A stretch of DNA of 24,207 nucleotides from Bacteroidales bacterium UBA5371 (GTDB taxonomy: Bacteria; Bacteroidota; Bacteroidia; Bacteroidales; P3): positions 3,010 to 27,216 of the forward strand of contig DHPF01000008.1 of NCBI GenBank assembly GCA_002407855.1, read 5' to 3'. Made by a program: the position numbers and the translations under genes. Shown here piece by piece: positions 8,072-16,017 of the stretch. The notes under the pieces are model-generated. The model had not been told where the DNA came from and ran no database searches. It saw nothing but the letters and a program-made list of their open reading frames with translations. Numbering within the stretch: position 1 is the stretch's first letter; each line of letters starts with the position of its first letter.

Positions 8072-9351
8072 TGAAAGTACTGATGTTTGGTTGGGAATAC
8101 CCTCCACATATTACTGGTGGTTTAGGAACAGCTTGTTTTGGATTAACCAAAGCAATGGTTAATCAAGGAGACCAAGTAATTTTCATTGTTCCAAAAGCCT
8201 ATGGAGACGAAAGCACAGAGGCTGCAAGAGTTGTTAGTGCTTCGGATATAGAGATTGACCTTTCGCAACAATTTTATAAAGATAATTGGGGAGACCTTTC
8301 CTACATTGAGGTCAATTCAAGTCTTATTCCTTATGTTGGGCTTAATGATTTCTACAATGTAATAAATAATAGAGTAAGAACATCAACCGATATAACCAAT
8401 CTTTCTAACAAGCGTAAGTATGAGTTTTCAGGTACTTATGGTTCAACCTTAATGGAAGAGGTTGAAAGATATGCAATGGTAGCTGCAAGTGTGGCAAAGA
8501 ACTATACTTATGATATTATTCACGCTCACGATTGGCTAACCTATAAAGCAGGAATTATTGCAAAACAAATATCAGGCAAAAAGCTCGTAATTCATGTTCA
8601 TGCAACAGAATTTGACCGCTCAGGAGAGAATATTAACCAAGCTGTTTACGATGTTGAAAGATATGGAATGGATAATGCAGACCATATTGTTTGTGTGTCG
8701 GAGCTTACTCGCAATATTGTTATCACTCGCTATGGACAAAGTCCCGATAAGGTTTCAACTATATATAATGGAGCCAATTCTCTTGTCTATAAAGATATTC
8801 AAATGGAGAAAGCTGTCAAAGAAAAGGTTGTTACTTTCTTAGGAAGAGTTACTTTTCAGAAAGGGCCAGACTATTTCATTGAAGCAGCAGCAAAGGTCTT
8901 GAAATATGATAAGAATGTGCGTTTTGTTATGGCAGGTTCGGGCGATATGCTAAACAGAATGATTGCTCTTGTTGCAAAGGAAAGGATATCTAAGAATTTT
9001 CACTTTACAGGCTTTTTAAAAGGAGATGATGTCAATAAGATGTATTCTTTAAGTGATGTTTATGTTATGCCATCGGTAAGCGAGCCTTTTGGGATTTCCC
9101 CTTTGGAGGCTATGAATGCAAATGTTCCTGTTATTATTTCAAAACAATCAGGCGTTTCGGAAGTTCTGAAATATGCCATAAAGGTAGATTTTTGGGATAT
9201 TGATGCAATGGCAAACGCAATTTATTGTCTTTTAAACTATCCTGCACTTTCCAGAATGTTTATAAAGAAAGGAAAATCGGAAGTAGAAAGTATTCGTTGG
9301 GAAGATTCAGCAATGAAATTAAGAAATTTGTATTATAAATTATTAAGATAA
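8071..9351 (+). CDS. GT4-type glycosyltransferase, glycogen synthase-like
   Basis: A 426-residue GT-B fold glycosyltransferase. The N-terminus (GWEYPPHITGGLG, residues 7-19) has the Gly-rich loop that glycogen/starch synthases and related GT4 enzymes use to hold the sugar nucleotide. In the C-terminal domain are FLGRVTFQKG (257-265, Arg259 and Lys264 the expected diphosphate ligands) and the E-x7-E motif SEPFGISPLE (Glu338, Glu346). It is shorter than classical GlgA (about 475) and looks like GT4 rather than GT5. Flanking debranching and GH57 genes point to glycogen chain elongation; the nucleotide donor cannot be told from sequence. The start ATG overlaps the previous stop by one base and has a GGAAGGA Shine-Dalgarno-like stretch about 10 nt upstream, inside the preceding gene. 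Confidence 0.9.
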   Translation: MKVLMFGWEYPPHITGGLGTACFGLTKAMVNQGDQVIFIVPKAYGDESTEAARVVSASDIEIDLSQQFYKDNWGDLSYIEVNSSLIPYVGLNDFYNVINNRVRTSTDITNLSNKRKYEFSGTYGSTLMEEVERYAMVAASVAKNYTYDIIHAHDWLTYKAGIIAKQISGKKLVIHVHATEFDRSGENINQAVYDVERYGMDNADHIVCVSELTRNIVITRYGQSPDKVSTIYNGANSLVYKDIQMEKAVKEKVVTFLGRVTFQKGPDYFIEAAAKVLKYDKNVRFVMAGSGDMLNRMIALVAKERISKNFHFTGFLKGDDVNKMYSLSDVYVMPSVSEPFGISPLEAMNANVPVIISKQSGVSEVLKYAIKVDFWDIDAMANAIYCLLNYPALSRMFIKKGKSEVESIRWEDSAMKLRNLYYKLLR

Positions 9352-9357
9352 AGAGTT

Positions 9358-10677
9358 ATGAAGTCTATTTGTTTTTATTTTCAAGTGCATCAGCCATTCA
9401 GATTGAAACAATATCGTTTCTTTGACATTGGAAGAAATCATTATTATTTTAATGATATGCAAAACTCTTGGATATGCAAGAGGGTGGCCGAGAAATGTTA
9501 TTTGCCAACCAATAAACTAATGCTTGATTTAATCAAACAGCATAAGGGAGCCTTTAAGATTTCATATTCAATATCTGGAACAGCTCTTGACCAATTCGAA
9601 CGCTTCACTCCAGAGGTTATAGACTCATTTAGAGAACTTGCAAAAACAGGTTGTGTGGAGTTTTTAGCAGAAACCTACACACACTCCTTAGCAGCCTTGA
9701 AGTCAAAGAAAGAATTTGTTTCACAAGTTAAAATACATAGCGATAAGATAGAAAGCCTTTTTGGTCAAAAGCCAAAGGTGTTCCGCAACACTGAGCTAAT
9801 CTATTCTGATGCCATAGGAGAGATGGTTGCAGATATGGGTTTTAAAGCTCAACTAACAGAAGGTGCTAAGCATGTTTTAGGATGGCGAAGTCCAAACTAC
9901 GCTTATTCTCACCCATATAAAGATAATTTTAAACTCCTATTAAAGAACTTCCAATTAAGTGATGATATAGCCTTTCGTTTCTCTCAACACTCCTGGCCTG
10001 GTTACCCTTTAACTACTGAAAAGTACGTAGAATGGTTAAACAACTTAGATAACCCTGAATGTGTAAATCTATTTATGGATTATGAGACCTTTGGCGAACA
10101 TCAATGGAAAGAAACAGGAATATTTGAGTTCTTAAAATACTTGCCTTCAAGAGTGCTATCGCATTCAAACTTTACTTTCAATACTCCTTCTGAACTTGCC
10201 GAAGCACTCAATCCTGTTGATAAAACCTATGTGCCTTACCCAATCTCGTGGGCAGATGAAGAAAGAGACCTTACAGCATGGTTAGGCAACGACCTACAAG
10301 ATGATGCCTTTGACCAAATATATGAATTTGAACAGAATGTAAGAAAGGTTGATGATTTAAACTTTTGGATTGATTGGCGTTACTTACAAACCTCCGACCA
10401 TTTCTATTATATGTGTACAAAATGGTTTTCCGATGGAGATGTTCACAAATACTTCAATCACTACGACACTCCTTACGAAGCTTATATGAATTATGCAAAT
10501 GTTTTATCTGATTTTCGTTTACGTTTAGAAGATGCCTTAGTGTGCTCTCCTTTACCAACAAAAGAACAAATGCAAGAAAAAATTATAACAAAAGAACCTG
10601 TTGCAAAGAAAACCACAACTAAAAAATCAACAGCTAAACCAAAGCAAACCAAAACTAAGAAATCAACAAGTGAGTAG
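9358..10677 (+). CDS. GH57 glycoside hydrolase (alpha-amylase/glucanotransferase family)
   Basis: A 439-residue cytoplasmic GH57 enzyme; no signal peptide. Conserved family regions are present in order: HQP (11-13), EFLAETYTHSL (101-111), FRNTELIYSD with the expected nucleophile Glu146, MDYETFGEHQW with the expected acid/base Asp241, and DLTAWLGNDLQDDAF (304-318). Substrate may be alpha-1,4 glucan by hydrolysis or transfer; the family alone does not decide, and a branching role is less likely because GH57 branching enzymes are longer. It starts 6 nt after the GT4 gene. Unusual is the C-terminal tail (about 408-439), almost only K, T, P, S, A and Q, whose DNA also covers the start region of the next gene. 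Confidence 0.92.
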   Translation: MKSICFYFQVHQPFRLKQYRFFDIGRNHYYFNDMQNSWICKRVAEKCYLPTNKLMLDLIKQHKGAFKISYSISGTALDQFERFTPEVIDSFRELAKTGCVEFLAETYTHSLAALKSKKEFVSQVKIHSDKIESLFGQKPKVFRNTELIYSDAIGEMVADMGFKAQLTEGAKHVLGWRSPNYAYSHPYKDNFKLLLKNFQLSDDIAFRFSQHSWPGYPLTTEKYVEWLNNLDNPECVNLFMDYETFGEHQWKETGIFEFLKYLPSRVLSHSNFTFNTPSELAEALNPVDKTYVPYPISWADEERDLTAWLGNDLQDDAFDQIYEFEQNVRKVDDLNFWIDWRYLQTSDHFYYMCTKWFSDGDVHKYFNHYDTPYEAYMNYANVLSDFRLRLEDALVCSPLPTKEQMQEKIITKEPVAKKTTTKKSTAKPKQTKTKKSTSE

Positions 10678-11620
10678 TAAAGAAAAGTATAGAGATTTTT
10701 GTAAAAAACAAGAATCAATGCCAATCTTTTTACAAGATTGGTGGCTTGATGCTGTGTGTGAGGATAATTGGGAGGTTATTTTATATGAAGAGAACAACAA
10801 CATTATAGCTTCGTTTGTATATCATATTAACAAGAAATATGGTTTTAAAGCTATAATGCCTCCTCAACTTACTCCAATTTCTGGAATTTGGATAAAATAT
10901 TCAGAGAACATTAATCTAATCTCTAAATACAGCTATGAGGAAAAGCTAAATGAATACTTTGCAAAAGAAATTGACAAACTGAAATTGGATTATTTCTATC
11001 TTCATTTTCATCATAAGTATAAGAATTACATAGCTCTTTATTGGAATGGATTCAAGCAAACTACAAGATACACTTATAGACTAACTACACTTGATGACTT
11101 GGATTTTACCTTTAAGAATTTTCATCCAAAACTAAAGAAAAGTATCAGAAAAGCACAGGAAACACTATCTATTATTGAAGATATTTCTGTTGAGGATTTT
11201 TATAAAGTAAACGCTCTGACTTTTAGACGACAAGGGATTAAGGTTCCTTATTCTTTGGAATTAGTTTCAAGGATAATAGAGTCCTCAAGGAAACATAATG
11301 CAATTAACTTAATGGCTGCTATTGATAAAGAAGGAATTATTCATGCAGTATTGCTTACCCTATTTGACAAAAATACTTGTTATAGTTTGATTTCTGGTGC
11401 TAATCCCGAATATAGAGATTCTGGAGCGACAAGTCTTTTAAATTGGCGGGCATTGGAAGTAGCTAATTCGAGGGGAATTTATGAATTTGATTTTACAGGC
11501 TCAATGCTTAGACCGATTGAAAAATATATGAGACATTTCTCCTCTGAACAAACACCTTATTTTGCTATTGAGAAAAACTATTCTTGGATTTACTCCCTTT
11601 TAAGAAAGATTAGAAAGTGA
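10670..11620 (+). CDS. FemAB/GNAT-like (Acetyltransf_6) transferase
   Basis: Likely a CoA- or aminoacyl-tRNA-dependent acyltransferase of the FemAB/GNAT superfamily; the substrate is unknown. I prefer the GTG at 10670 (316 aa), which overlaps the GH57 stop by 8 nt. The open frame continues upstream to an ATG at 10601, but that segment only reads the K/T-rich GH57 tail in another frame. An ATG at 10718 (MPIFLQDWW) is the other credible start, since homologues begin near there. With the GTG start, HPKLKKSIRKAQ at about 152-163 is the family's basic helix, and the C-terminal half (SGATSLLNWRALEVANSRGIY-EFDFTGSM, then IEKYMRHFS) has the GNAT-type acyl-donor layout. It sits between GH57 and rlmH and is translationally coupled to rlmH (GTGA). 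Confidence 0.8.
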   Translation: MSSKEKYRDFCKKQESMPIFLQDWWLDAVCEDNWEVILYEENNNIIASFVYHINKKYGFKAIMPPQLTPISGIWIKYSENINLISKYSYEEKLNEYFAKEIDKLKLDYFYLHFHHKYKNYIALYWNGFKQTTRYTYRLTTLDDLDFTFKNFHPKLKKSIRKAQETLSIIEDISVEDFYKVNALTFRRQGIKVPYSLELVSRIIESSRKHNAINLMAAIDKEGIIHAVLLTLFDKNTCYSLISGANPEYRDSGATSLLNWRALEVANSRGIYEFDFTGSMLRPIEKYMRHFSSEQTPYFAIEKNYSWIYSLLRKIRK

Positions 11621-12090
11621 TTATTAAACTAATATTGGTTGGAAAGACCGAAGAAAAGTACCTAAATGAAGGGATAGAGATTTTTAGTAAGCGTTTAAAA
11701 CATTATATTCCTTTTGAAATTATTATTATACCTCAACTAAAAGAAACCAAAAACCTTTCGCCCCAAACCATTAAAGAAAAGGAGGGTGAGCTTATTCTTA
11801 AACAAGCCATAAAATACGATAAAATTATTCTCTTCGACGAAAAAGGACAGGAGTTTACTTCTGTGGATTATGCTGATTTTATTCAAAAGCAGATGAATGC
11901 ATCTTTACGAACGCTTTGTTTTGTAGTAGGAGGGGCTTATGGTTTTTCTGAGCAGGTTTATTCAAAGGCGGATTATAAGATATCTCTTTCTAAAATGACT
12001 TTTTCGCATCAAATGATAAGACTATTAATAGTAGAACAGCTCTATCGCAGTTTCACAATACTTAAAAACGAACCCTACCATAATCAGTAA
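11617..12090 (+). CDS. rlmH: 23S rRNA (pseudouridine1915-N3)-methyltransferase
   Basis: RlmH, a small SPOUT-class enzyme, methylates pseudouridine 1915 in helix 69 of 23S rRNA using S-adenosylmethionine. The 157-residue length is standard. LCFVVGGAYGFSEQVY (100-115) is the SAM-binding knot, with GGAYGF at 105-110, and SLSKMTFSHQMIRLLIVEQLYR near the C-terminus is the family signature; the usual YH end is extended here to YHNQ. The start is GTG at 11617, sharing the GTGA overlap with the stop of the preceding gene, so translation is probably coupled. It is the last gene of the glycogen unit. No clear hairpin terminator follows; a 21-bp repeat array begins 13 nt downstream. Confidence 0.96.
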   Translation: MIIKLILVGKTEEKYLNEGIEIFSKRLKHYIPFEIIIIPQLKETKNLSPQTIKEKEGELILKQAIKYDKIILFDEKGQEFTSVDYADFIQKQMNASLRTLCFVVGGAYGFSEQVYSKADYKISLSKMTFSHQMIRLLIVEQLYRSFTILKNEPYHNQ

Positions 12091-12103
12091 TTATTGTTTA
12101 GGA

Positions 12104-12208
12104 TAGAGTTTTAATTCTTGAAAAATAACTCTTGATTCTAAAATAATATCTTTTGATTCTAAAAAATTATCTTTTGATTTCAAAAAAATATCTTCAAATA
12201 CAAAAGAG
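12104..12208. repeat. 21-bp tandem repeat array, 5 units
   Basis: Units at 12104-12124 (weak), 12125-12145, 12146-12166, 12167-12187 and 12188-12208 (decayed). The middle three share the core CTTGATTCTAA or CTTTTGATTCTAA / CTTTTGATTTCAA and keep an exact 21-nt step. The array fills the gap between the convergent genes rlmH and the SLC13 transporter. Confidence 0.85.
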
Positions 12209-12240
12209 ATGAATTTTAGAAAATCACTTTGTATTATCTA

Positions 12241-14097
12241 TTAAAAAGGAAATATCATTGGAAGAGCAAATATCATTATTATTCCTAAGATTAGTTGTAA
12301 TGGTAATCCAACTTTAATATAGTCCATAAAGGAATATCTTCCTGCCGACATCACTAAGGCATTTGGAGGTGTTGAGAATGGACTTGCAAAGCACATACTT
12401 GCAGCAACAGCAACGGCAAATAGCATGGGCACAGGGCTAACACCTATTTCTAAGGCTATTTTTAGGGCAATTGGTGCAAAAAGAATGGCTGTTGCGGTAT
12501 TGCTGATAAACATTGTTAAGAGCGAGGTGGAAAAATAAACCGCAGCTAAAACAACATAAGGCCCTGAGCTACCTACCAAAGAAACTATTAGGTTAGAAAA
12601 AACCTCTGCTCCCCCTGTATTTTCTATTGCAATAGACATAGGCAACATCGCAGCAATTAGCACAATACTCTCCCAGTTAATTGTTTTATAAGCTGCTGCA
12701 ACATTGGTAAAACAGCCCGAAAGCACCATCAAAACTGCTGCCAACATAACTGCGGTTACAGTAGGTAGGAGGTTAAAGACCATTGCCAAAACCATCAAAA
12801 CCATTATTATGCCAGCAACAGGAGCTTTGTAGTTTAGCTTTATTTTTGAGCCTTCTTCAATTGTTTTGCCAAGCACCAACCAATCCGCTTGCTCATCGTT
12901 CAAAAGTGCTATATCTTTCCATTGCCCTTGAACTAAAAGCACGTCTCCTGAATGCATTTTCTCGTCTTTAAGGTCTTTCAATAAATACTTGTCGCTTCTT
13001 TGTATGCCAAGTATATTTACGTTGTATTTTTCTCTAAATCCTGATTCCCTAACTCTTTTATTAACTAATTTGGATGTGGACATAAGTACCAATTCTGTTA
13101 TTCCAATAGAGTCAAAACGTAAGTCGGTTGTAGGGTCTTGGGCTATCTCTTCGGAAAGACTTGTTGGGGCTAATTTTAAATTATTATCTTTTGCAAATTC
13201 CACAATCTTATCAAACTCTCCCTTAACATATAATATATCGTTGATTTCAATAATGGTTGTTGCTTGTGCAAAGGTTTGGTGTGTTGTTTTTGCAAAAGGG
13301 TTTTTGTCAGTAGACTTTCTTCGTATCTCTAATATTTCAACTTGGTATTTTTGAGGTATATTCAAATCGGATAGTTTAAGATTGTTCAGTAAGGAGTTTT
13401 GGGTTACCTTTACTCTGTATAAGTCCTGAGATAGCTGGTATTCATTCACAAGTTCGCCCAAAGACTTACCATCATTATTCCTATTATATTGTTTGTTGTC
13501 TTTTGAGAGAAATATCTTACTAAGAGGAAAGAGAACAATTATCCCTACAACAACACTAATTATTCCAACAGGTAAGAATGAGAAGAAGGAGAGTTCTTGA
13601 TATCCAGCATCTTTTAGGGTGTTGCTAATAACGAGGTTGGGAGGTGTTCCTATTAATGTCATCATTCCTCCCAAACTACTTGCAAAGGCAAGTGGCATAA
13701 GAAATCGGCTTGGGCTTGCATTAGCTCCCAGAGCAACACTTATAACAATTGGCATTAGCAATGCAACTGTTCCAGTATTGCTAACAAAGGCTCCAATTAC
13801 AGAGGTAAGAATCATAATTAAGAGAAAGAGCTTGGTTTGGCTATTTCCTGCGAGTTTGATAATCTTATCGCTTATTGTTTTTGCTAATCCCGTTTGAAAA
13901 ATTGCCCCTCCAACAACAAAGAGTCCAATCATCATAATTACAATACTATTAGAAAACCCACTAAGTGCTTCTTGTGGGGTAAGAATTCCAAATAACATTA
14001 GGGCTAAAAGTGAGCATAGGGCAACAATATCGGAACGAATTTTCCCTGAAATAAATAATACTATTGACAGGGTTAAGATAATTAATGTTGTAATCAT
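12241..14097 (-). CDS. SLC13/DASS-family anion transporter with two RCK_C domains
   Basis: A 618-residue inner-membrane transporter of the divalent anion:Na+ symporter (ArsB/NhaD-like) superfamily. The membrane domain is split into two inverted halves, each with an SNT motif: SNTGTV at 106-111 with GTPPN at 150-154, and SNTATA at 532-537 with STPPN at 575-579. Between the halves (about 215-405) are two TrkA-C/RCK_C-like domains, which are cytoplasmic and may sense a ligand. The substrate (sulfate, dicarboxylate or other) cannot be decided. I use ATG 14097 rather than the in-frame GTG at 14118, because that GTG lies against a TAACTTTG box (14125 to 14118) that looks like its own -7 element, and the ATG directly opens TM1. 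It is convergent with rlmH and probably a single-gene unit. Confidence 0.88.
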   Translation of the reverse strand: MITTLIILTLSIVLFISGKIRSDIVALCSLLALMLFGILTPQEALSGFSNSIVIMMIGLFVVGGAIFQTGLAKTISDKIIKLAGNSQTKLFLLIMILTSVIGAFVSNTGTVALLMPIVISVALGANASPSRFLMPLAFASSLGGMMTLIGTPPNLVISNTLKDAGYQELSFFSFLPVGIISVVVGIIVLFPLSKIFLSKDNKQYNRNNDGKSLGELVNEYQLSQDLYRVKVTQNSLLNNLKLSDLNIPQKYQVEILEIRRKSTDKNPFAKTTHQTFAQATTIIEINDILYVKGEFDKIVEFAKDNNLKLAPTSLSEEIAQDPTTDLRFDSIGITELVLMSTSKLVNKRVRESGFREKYNVNILGIQRSDKYLLKDLKDEKMHSGDVLLVQGQWKDIALLNDEQADWLVLGKTIEEGSKIKLNYKAPVAGIIMVLMVLAMVFNLLPTVTAVMLAAVLMVLSGCFTNVAAAYKTINWESIVLIAAMLPMSIAIENTGGAEVFSNLIVSLVGSSGPYVVLAAVYFSTSLLTMFISNTATAILFAPIALKIALEIGVSPVPMLFAVAVAASMCFASPFSTPPNALVMSAGRYSFMDYIKVGLPLQLILGIIMIFALPMIFPF

Positions 14098-14216
14098 AAA
14101 AGAAAGTAATTTGAGCACAAAGTTAAGACTTTTATTAATAATGGGAGCTATTGGATATGTTTTTTGCTTTTATTTTATTGACTTTTGTTAATAGTCTAAC
14201 CTTATTTTAGGCAAAT

Positions 14217-14251
14217 AAAAAAGCGATAAACTTTTTTAGTTTATCGCTTTT
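14217..14251 (-). terminator. Terminator of the thrS-rplS operon
   Basis: Bases 14219-14231 pair perfectly with 14239-14251 (13 bp) around a 7-nt loop. On the minus strand the hairpin follows rplS by about 20 nt and runs into a T-tract. Confidence 0.88.
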
Positions 14252-14272
14252 GCATATTAAAAAGAAAGTATT

Positions 14273-14626
14273 TTAGTGTCTTCTTTCTTTTATTCTTGCT
14301 TTCTTTCCGGTTAATCCTCTTAGATAGAAAATTCTTGCTCTTCTAACTACACCTCGTTTATTAACAACTATCTCGCTGATGAAAGGTGATGCATAAGGGA
14401 AAATTCTTTCTATACCAATGCCTGAGGATATCTTTCTTACGGTGAAAGTTTTTGTTGTTCCTGAACCTGAACATTGGATAACGTCTCCTCTAAATAGCTG
14501 GATACGTTCTTTATTTCCTTCAATAATTTTATATGATACGGTAATTGTATCTCCAGCCTTAAACGCAGGGTATTCCTTTTGTTCTGTTAGGCTATCAACA
14601 TATTGCATTAATTCTGACTTACTCAT
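14273..14626 (-). CDS. rplS: 50S ribosomal protein L19
   Basis: L19, 117 residues, at the 30S-50S interface next to the aminoacyl site. Recognised by FKAGDTITVSYKIIEGNKER, FRGDVIQ, FTVRKISSGIGIERIFP and the basic ending RRARIFYLRGLTGKKARIKER. Full length, ATG at 14626. It is 41 nt downstream of rplT on the same strand and precedes a strong terminator, so it appears to be the last gene of the thrS-infC-rpmI-rplT unit. In most bacteria rplS lies in the rpsP-rimM-trmD-rplS operon, so this position is notable. Confidence 0.97.
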   Translation of the reverse strand: MSKSELMQYVDSLTEQKEYPAFKAGDTITVSYKIIEGNKERIQLFRGDVIQCSGSGTTKTFTVRKISSGIGIERIFPYASPFISEIVVNKRGVVRRARIFYLRGLTGKKARIKERRH

Positions 14627-14667
14627 TTTTTCGTTTTTCTTTTTAGGGTTTGTGCAACTAAAATTAA

Positions 14668-15015
14668 TTACTTTTTCACTTGATTAACAACTGCTGTGAA
14701 TGCTTCTGGATGATTCATAGCTAAATCTGCAAGAACCTTACGGTTAAGCTGGATGTTGTTTTTGTGAAGTTGTCCCATAAGCACTGAGTAAGAAGTATCG
14801 TTTTGACGACAAGCGGCATTGATACGGTTAATCCATAATGCACGGAACTCTCTTTTCTTATTTTTTCTATCTCTATATGCATACTGTTGCCCTTTTTCCC
14901 ATTTATTCTTTGCAACAGTCCATACGTTTTTACCTCTTCCCCAAAAACCTTTGGTACGTTTAAGGATTTTTTTTCTGCGGGCTCTTGATGCAACCGCATT
15001 TACTGATCTTGGCAT
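14668..15015 (-). CDS. rplT: 50S ribosomal protein L20
   Basis: L20, 115 residues, an early 50S assembly protein that binds 23S rRNA and, in several bacteria, represses its own operon. The basic N-terminal extension (SRARRKKILKRTKGFWGRGK) and the globular domain (RALWINRINAACR, LADLAMNHPEAF) are complete. It starts 108 nt after rpmI; this gap is longer than needed and holds a comparatively GC-rich block (see the leader candidate). No Shine-Dalgarno is evident before the ATG. Confidence 0.98.
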   Translation of the reverse strand: MPRSVNAVASRARRKKILKRTKGFWGRGKNVWTVAKNKWEKGQQYAYRDRKNKKREFRALWINRINAACRQNDTSYSVLMGQLHKNNIQLNRKVLADLAMNHPEAFTAVVNQVKK

Positions 15016-15123
15016 AATTCTTTTAATTTTTTTCGTATTAGCGCCCTACCTGACTTTGATAGAATCTTTTAATGCTAAATACAATGGTTAATAACTCCGA
15101 TTCTTTTTCTTTTTTGGCAATAA
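15016..15123 (-). promoter_or_regulatory. rpmI-rplT intercistronic RNA, possible L20 leader
   Basis: This 108-nt gap can form an outer stem on the minus strand, AGAATC with GATTCT about 30 nt later, followed by a GC-richer block GTCAGGTAGGGCGCTAATAC (about 15032-15051) unlike the surrounding AT-rich DNA, just upstream of the rplT start. L20 autoregulates through mRNA sites in E. coli (rpmI-rplT region) and B. subtilis, so a regulatory site here is plausible. The specific fold is unproven. Confidence 0.3.
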
Positions 15124-15318
15124 TTATTTAACAAGCATTTCCAAAACATTAGCTTGGTCTGCTTTTGAAACAGTACTTGTGTAGGCTAAGTTTCGTTTTT
15201 GTTTTGTAGTCTTCTTGGTTAAGATATGACTATGGTACGCATGCTTTCTCTTAATTTTGCCTGTACCAGTTAGCGTAAAGCGTTTCTTCGCACTGGATTT
15301 AGTTTTCATTTTTGGCAT
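15124..15318 (-). CDS. rpmI: 50S ribosomal protein L35
   Basis: L35, 64 residues, small and very basic. MPKMKTKSSAKKRFTLTGTG, KIKRKHAYHSHIL and TKKTTKQKRNL are the family pattern; the end is complete. It starts 93 nt after infC. An AAAGGA stretch lies 6 nt before the ATG, a usable Shine-Dalgarno site. Confidence 0.97.
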   Translation of the reverse strand: MPKMKTKSSAKKRFTLTGTGKIKRKHAYHSHILTKKTTKQKRNLAYTSTVSKADQANVLEMLVK

Positions 15319-15411
15319 CTTACGTCCTTTTTAATTATGTTATTTATTATCAATTCTACTTTCACAACAAGTAGAGTTTTTTATTTTTATTCTCGTTAAA
15401 ATTATTCTTCT

Positions 15412-15960
15412 TTACTTCTTAGGTGCAATAATCATCATCATTTTTTTCCCTTCAAGCTTTGGCAACATTTCAGGTTTACCATATTCTAATAAGGCTTCGG
15501 CAAATTTTAGTAGTTGAGTCTCACCCTGGTCCTTATAAATAATTGTCCTTCCTCTAAAAAACACCTCTACCTTTACCTTATTACCTTCTTGCAAAAAACG
15601 AATAGCATGCTTTAATTTAAAATTGAAGTCATGATCATCAGTTTGAGGTCCTAAACGAATTTCTTTAACAACAATCTTAGTGCTTTTGGCTTTCATCTCT
15701 TTTTGTTTCTTCTTCTGCTCATAAAGAAACTTCTGATAGTCTATTATCTTGCAAACAGGAGGATTTGCCGAAGGAGAAATCTCCACTAAATCCAACTCTA
15801 AGCTATTTGCCAATTTTAAAGCATCTTTTATATTAAAGATACCTGATTCAATATTCTCACCAACAATACGCACAACCGGTGCATCTATTCTGTCATTTAC
15901 CTTATGCAGTTCTTCTTTTCTGATTGGTGCTCTTTTGTTAAAAGAAACTCGTGTTGTTAT
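15412..15960 (-). CDS. infC: Translation initiation factor IF-3, ATA start
   Basis: IF-3 binds the 30S subunit, blocks 50S joining and proofreads the start codon. The C-terminal domain (VKEIRLGPQTDDHDFNFKLKH, VKVEVFFRGR) and linker (KKKQKEMKAK) are clear. The first ATG/GTG-type codon in frame, GTG at 15873, would give 153 residues and cut off the conserved KVNDRIDAPVVRIVGEN front. The frame continues upstream through RKEELHKVNDRI to an ATA at 15960, exactly 5 nt after a perfect AAGGAGG (15972 to 15966); no ATG, GTG or TTG lies between, and the frame closes further upstream at a TAA. The resulting 182 residues match normal IF-3 length. E. coli infC uses AUU, which lets IF-3 repress itself, so the same logic is inferred here. 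It lies 57 nt after thrS and precedes rpmI. Confidence 0.93.
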   Translation of the reverse strand: MTTRVSFNKRAPIRKEELHKVNDRIDAPVVRIVGENIESGIFNIKDALKLANSLELDLVEISPSANPPVCKIIDYQKFLYEQKKKQKEMKAKSTKIVVKEIRLGPQTDDHDFNFKLKHAIRFLQEGNKVKVEVFFRGRTIIYKDQGETQLLKFAEALLEYGKPEMLPKLEGKKMMMIIAPKK

Positions 15961-15965
15961 AACTT

Positions 15966-15972
15966 CCTCCTT
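15966..15972 (-). promoter_or_regulatory. Perfect Shine-Dalgarno deciding the infC start
   Basis: On the minus strand AAGGAGG, then the 5-nt spacer AAGTT, then ATA (15960 to 15958). It is the strongest Shine-Dalgarno site I see in the window, in a phylum where such sites are usually weak or absent, and it has no ATG/GTG/TTG at a suitable distance in any frame. Confidence 0.8.
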
Positions 15973-16017
15973 TTTTTTAGTTAATAATGATAATTAATGT
16001 ACTTACGTTATTTTTTA

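Noticed and set aside
10601..10669. Upstream ATG start for the FemAB-like gene
   Set aside because: The extra 23 residues only read the repetitive GH57 tail out of frame; family members start near 10670-10718.
10491..10724. 77-residue minus-strand frame over the GH57 end
   Set aside because: It is antisense to the GH57 tail and the start of the next gene, with composition explained by the Lys/Thr codons.
12104..12208. CRISPR array
   Set aside because: Units are directly tandem with no unique spacers, are too short, and no cas gene is present; the same holds for the other arrays.
14098..14118. GTG start of the SLC13 transporter at 14118
   Set aside because: It abuts a TAACTTTG promoter-like box and adds seven residues before TM1; ATG at 14097 is simpler. 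The promoter has no good -33 box, so this is not certain.
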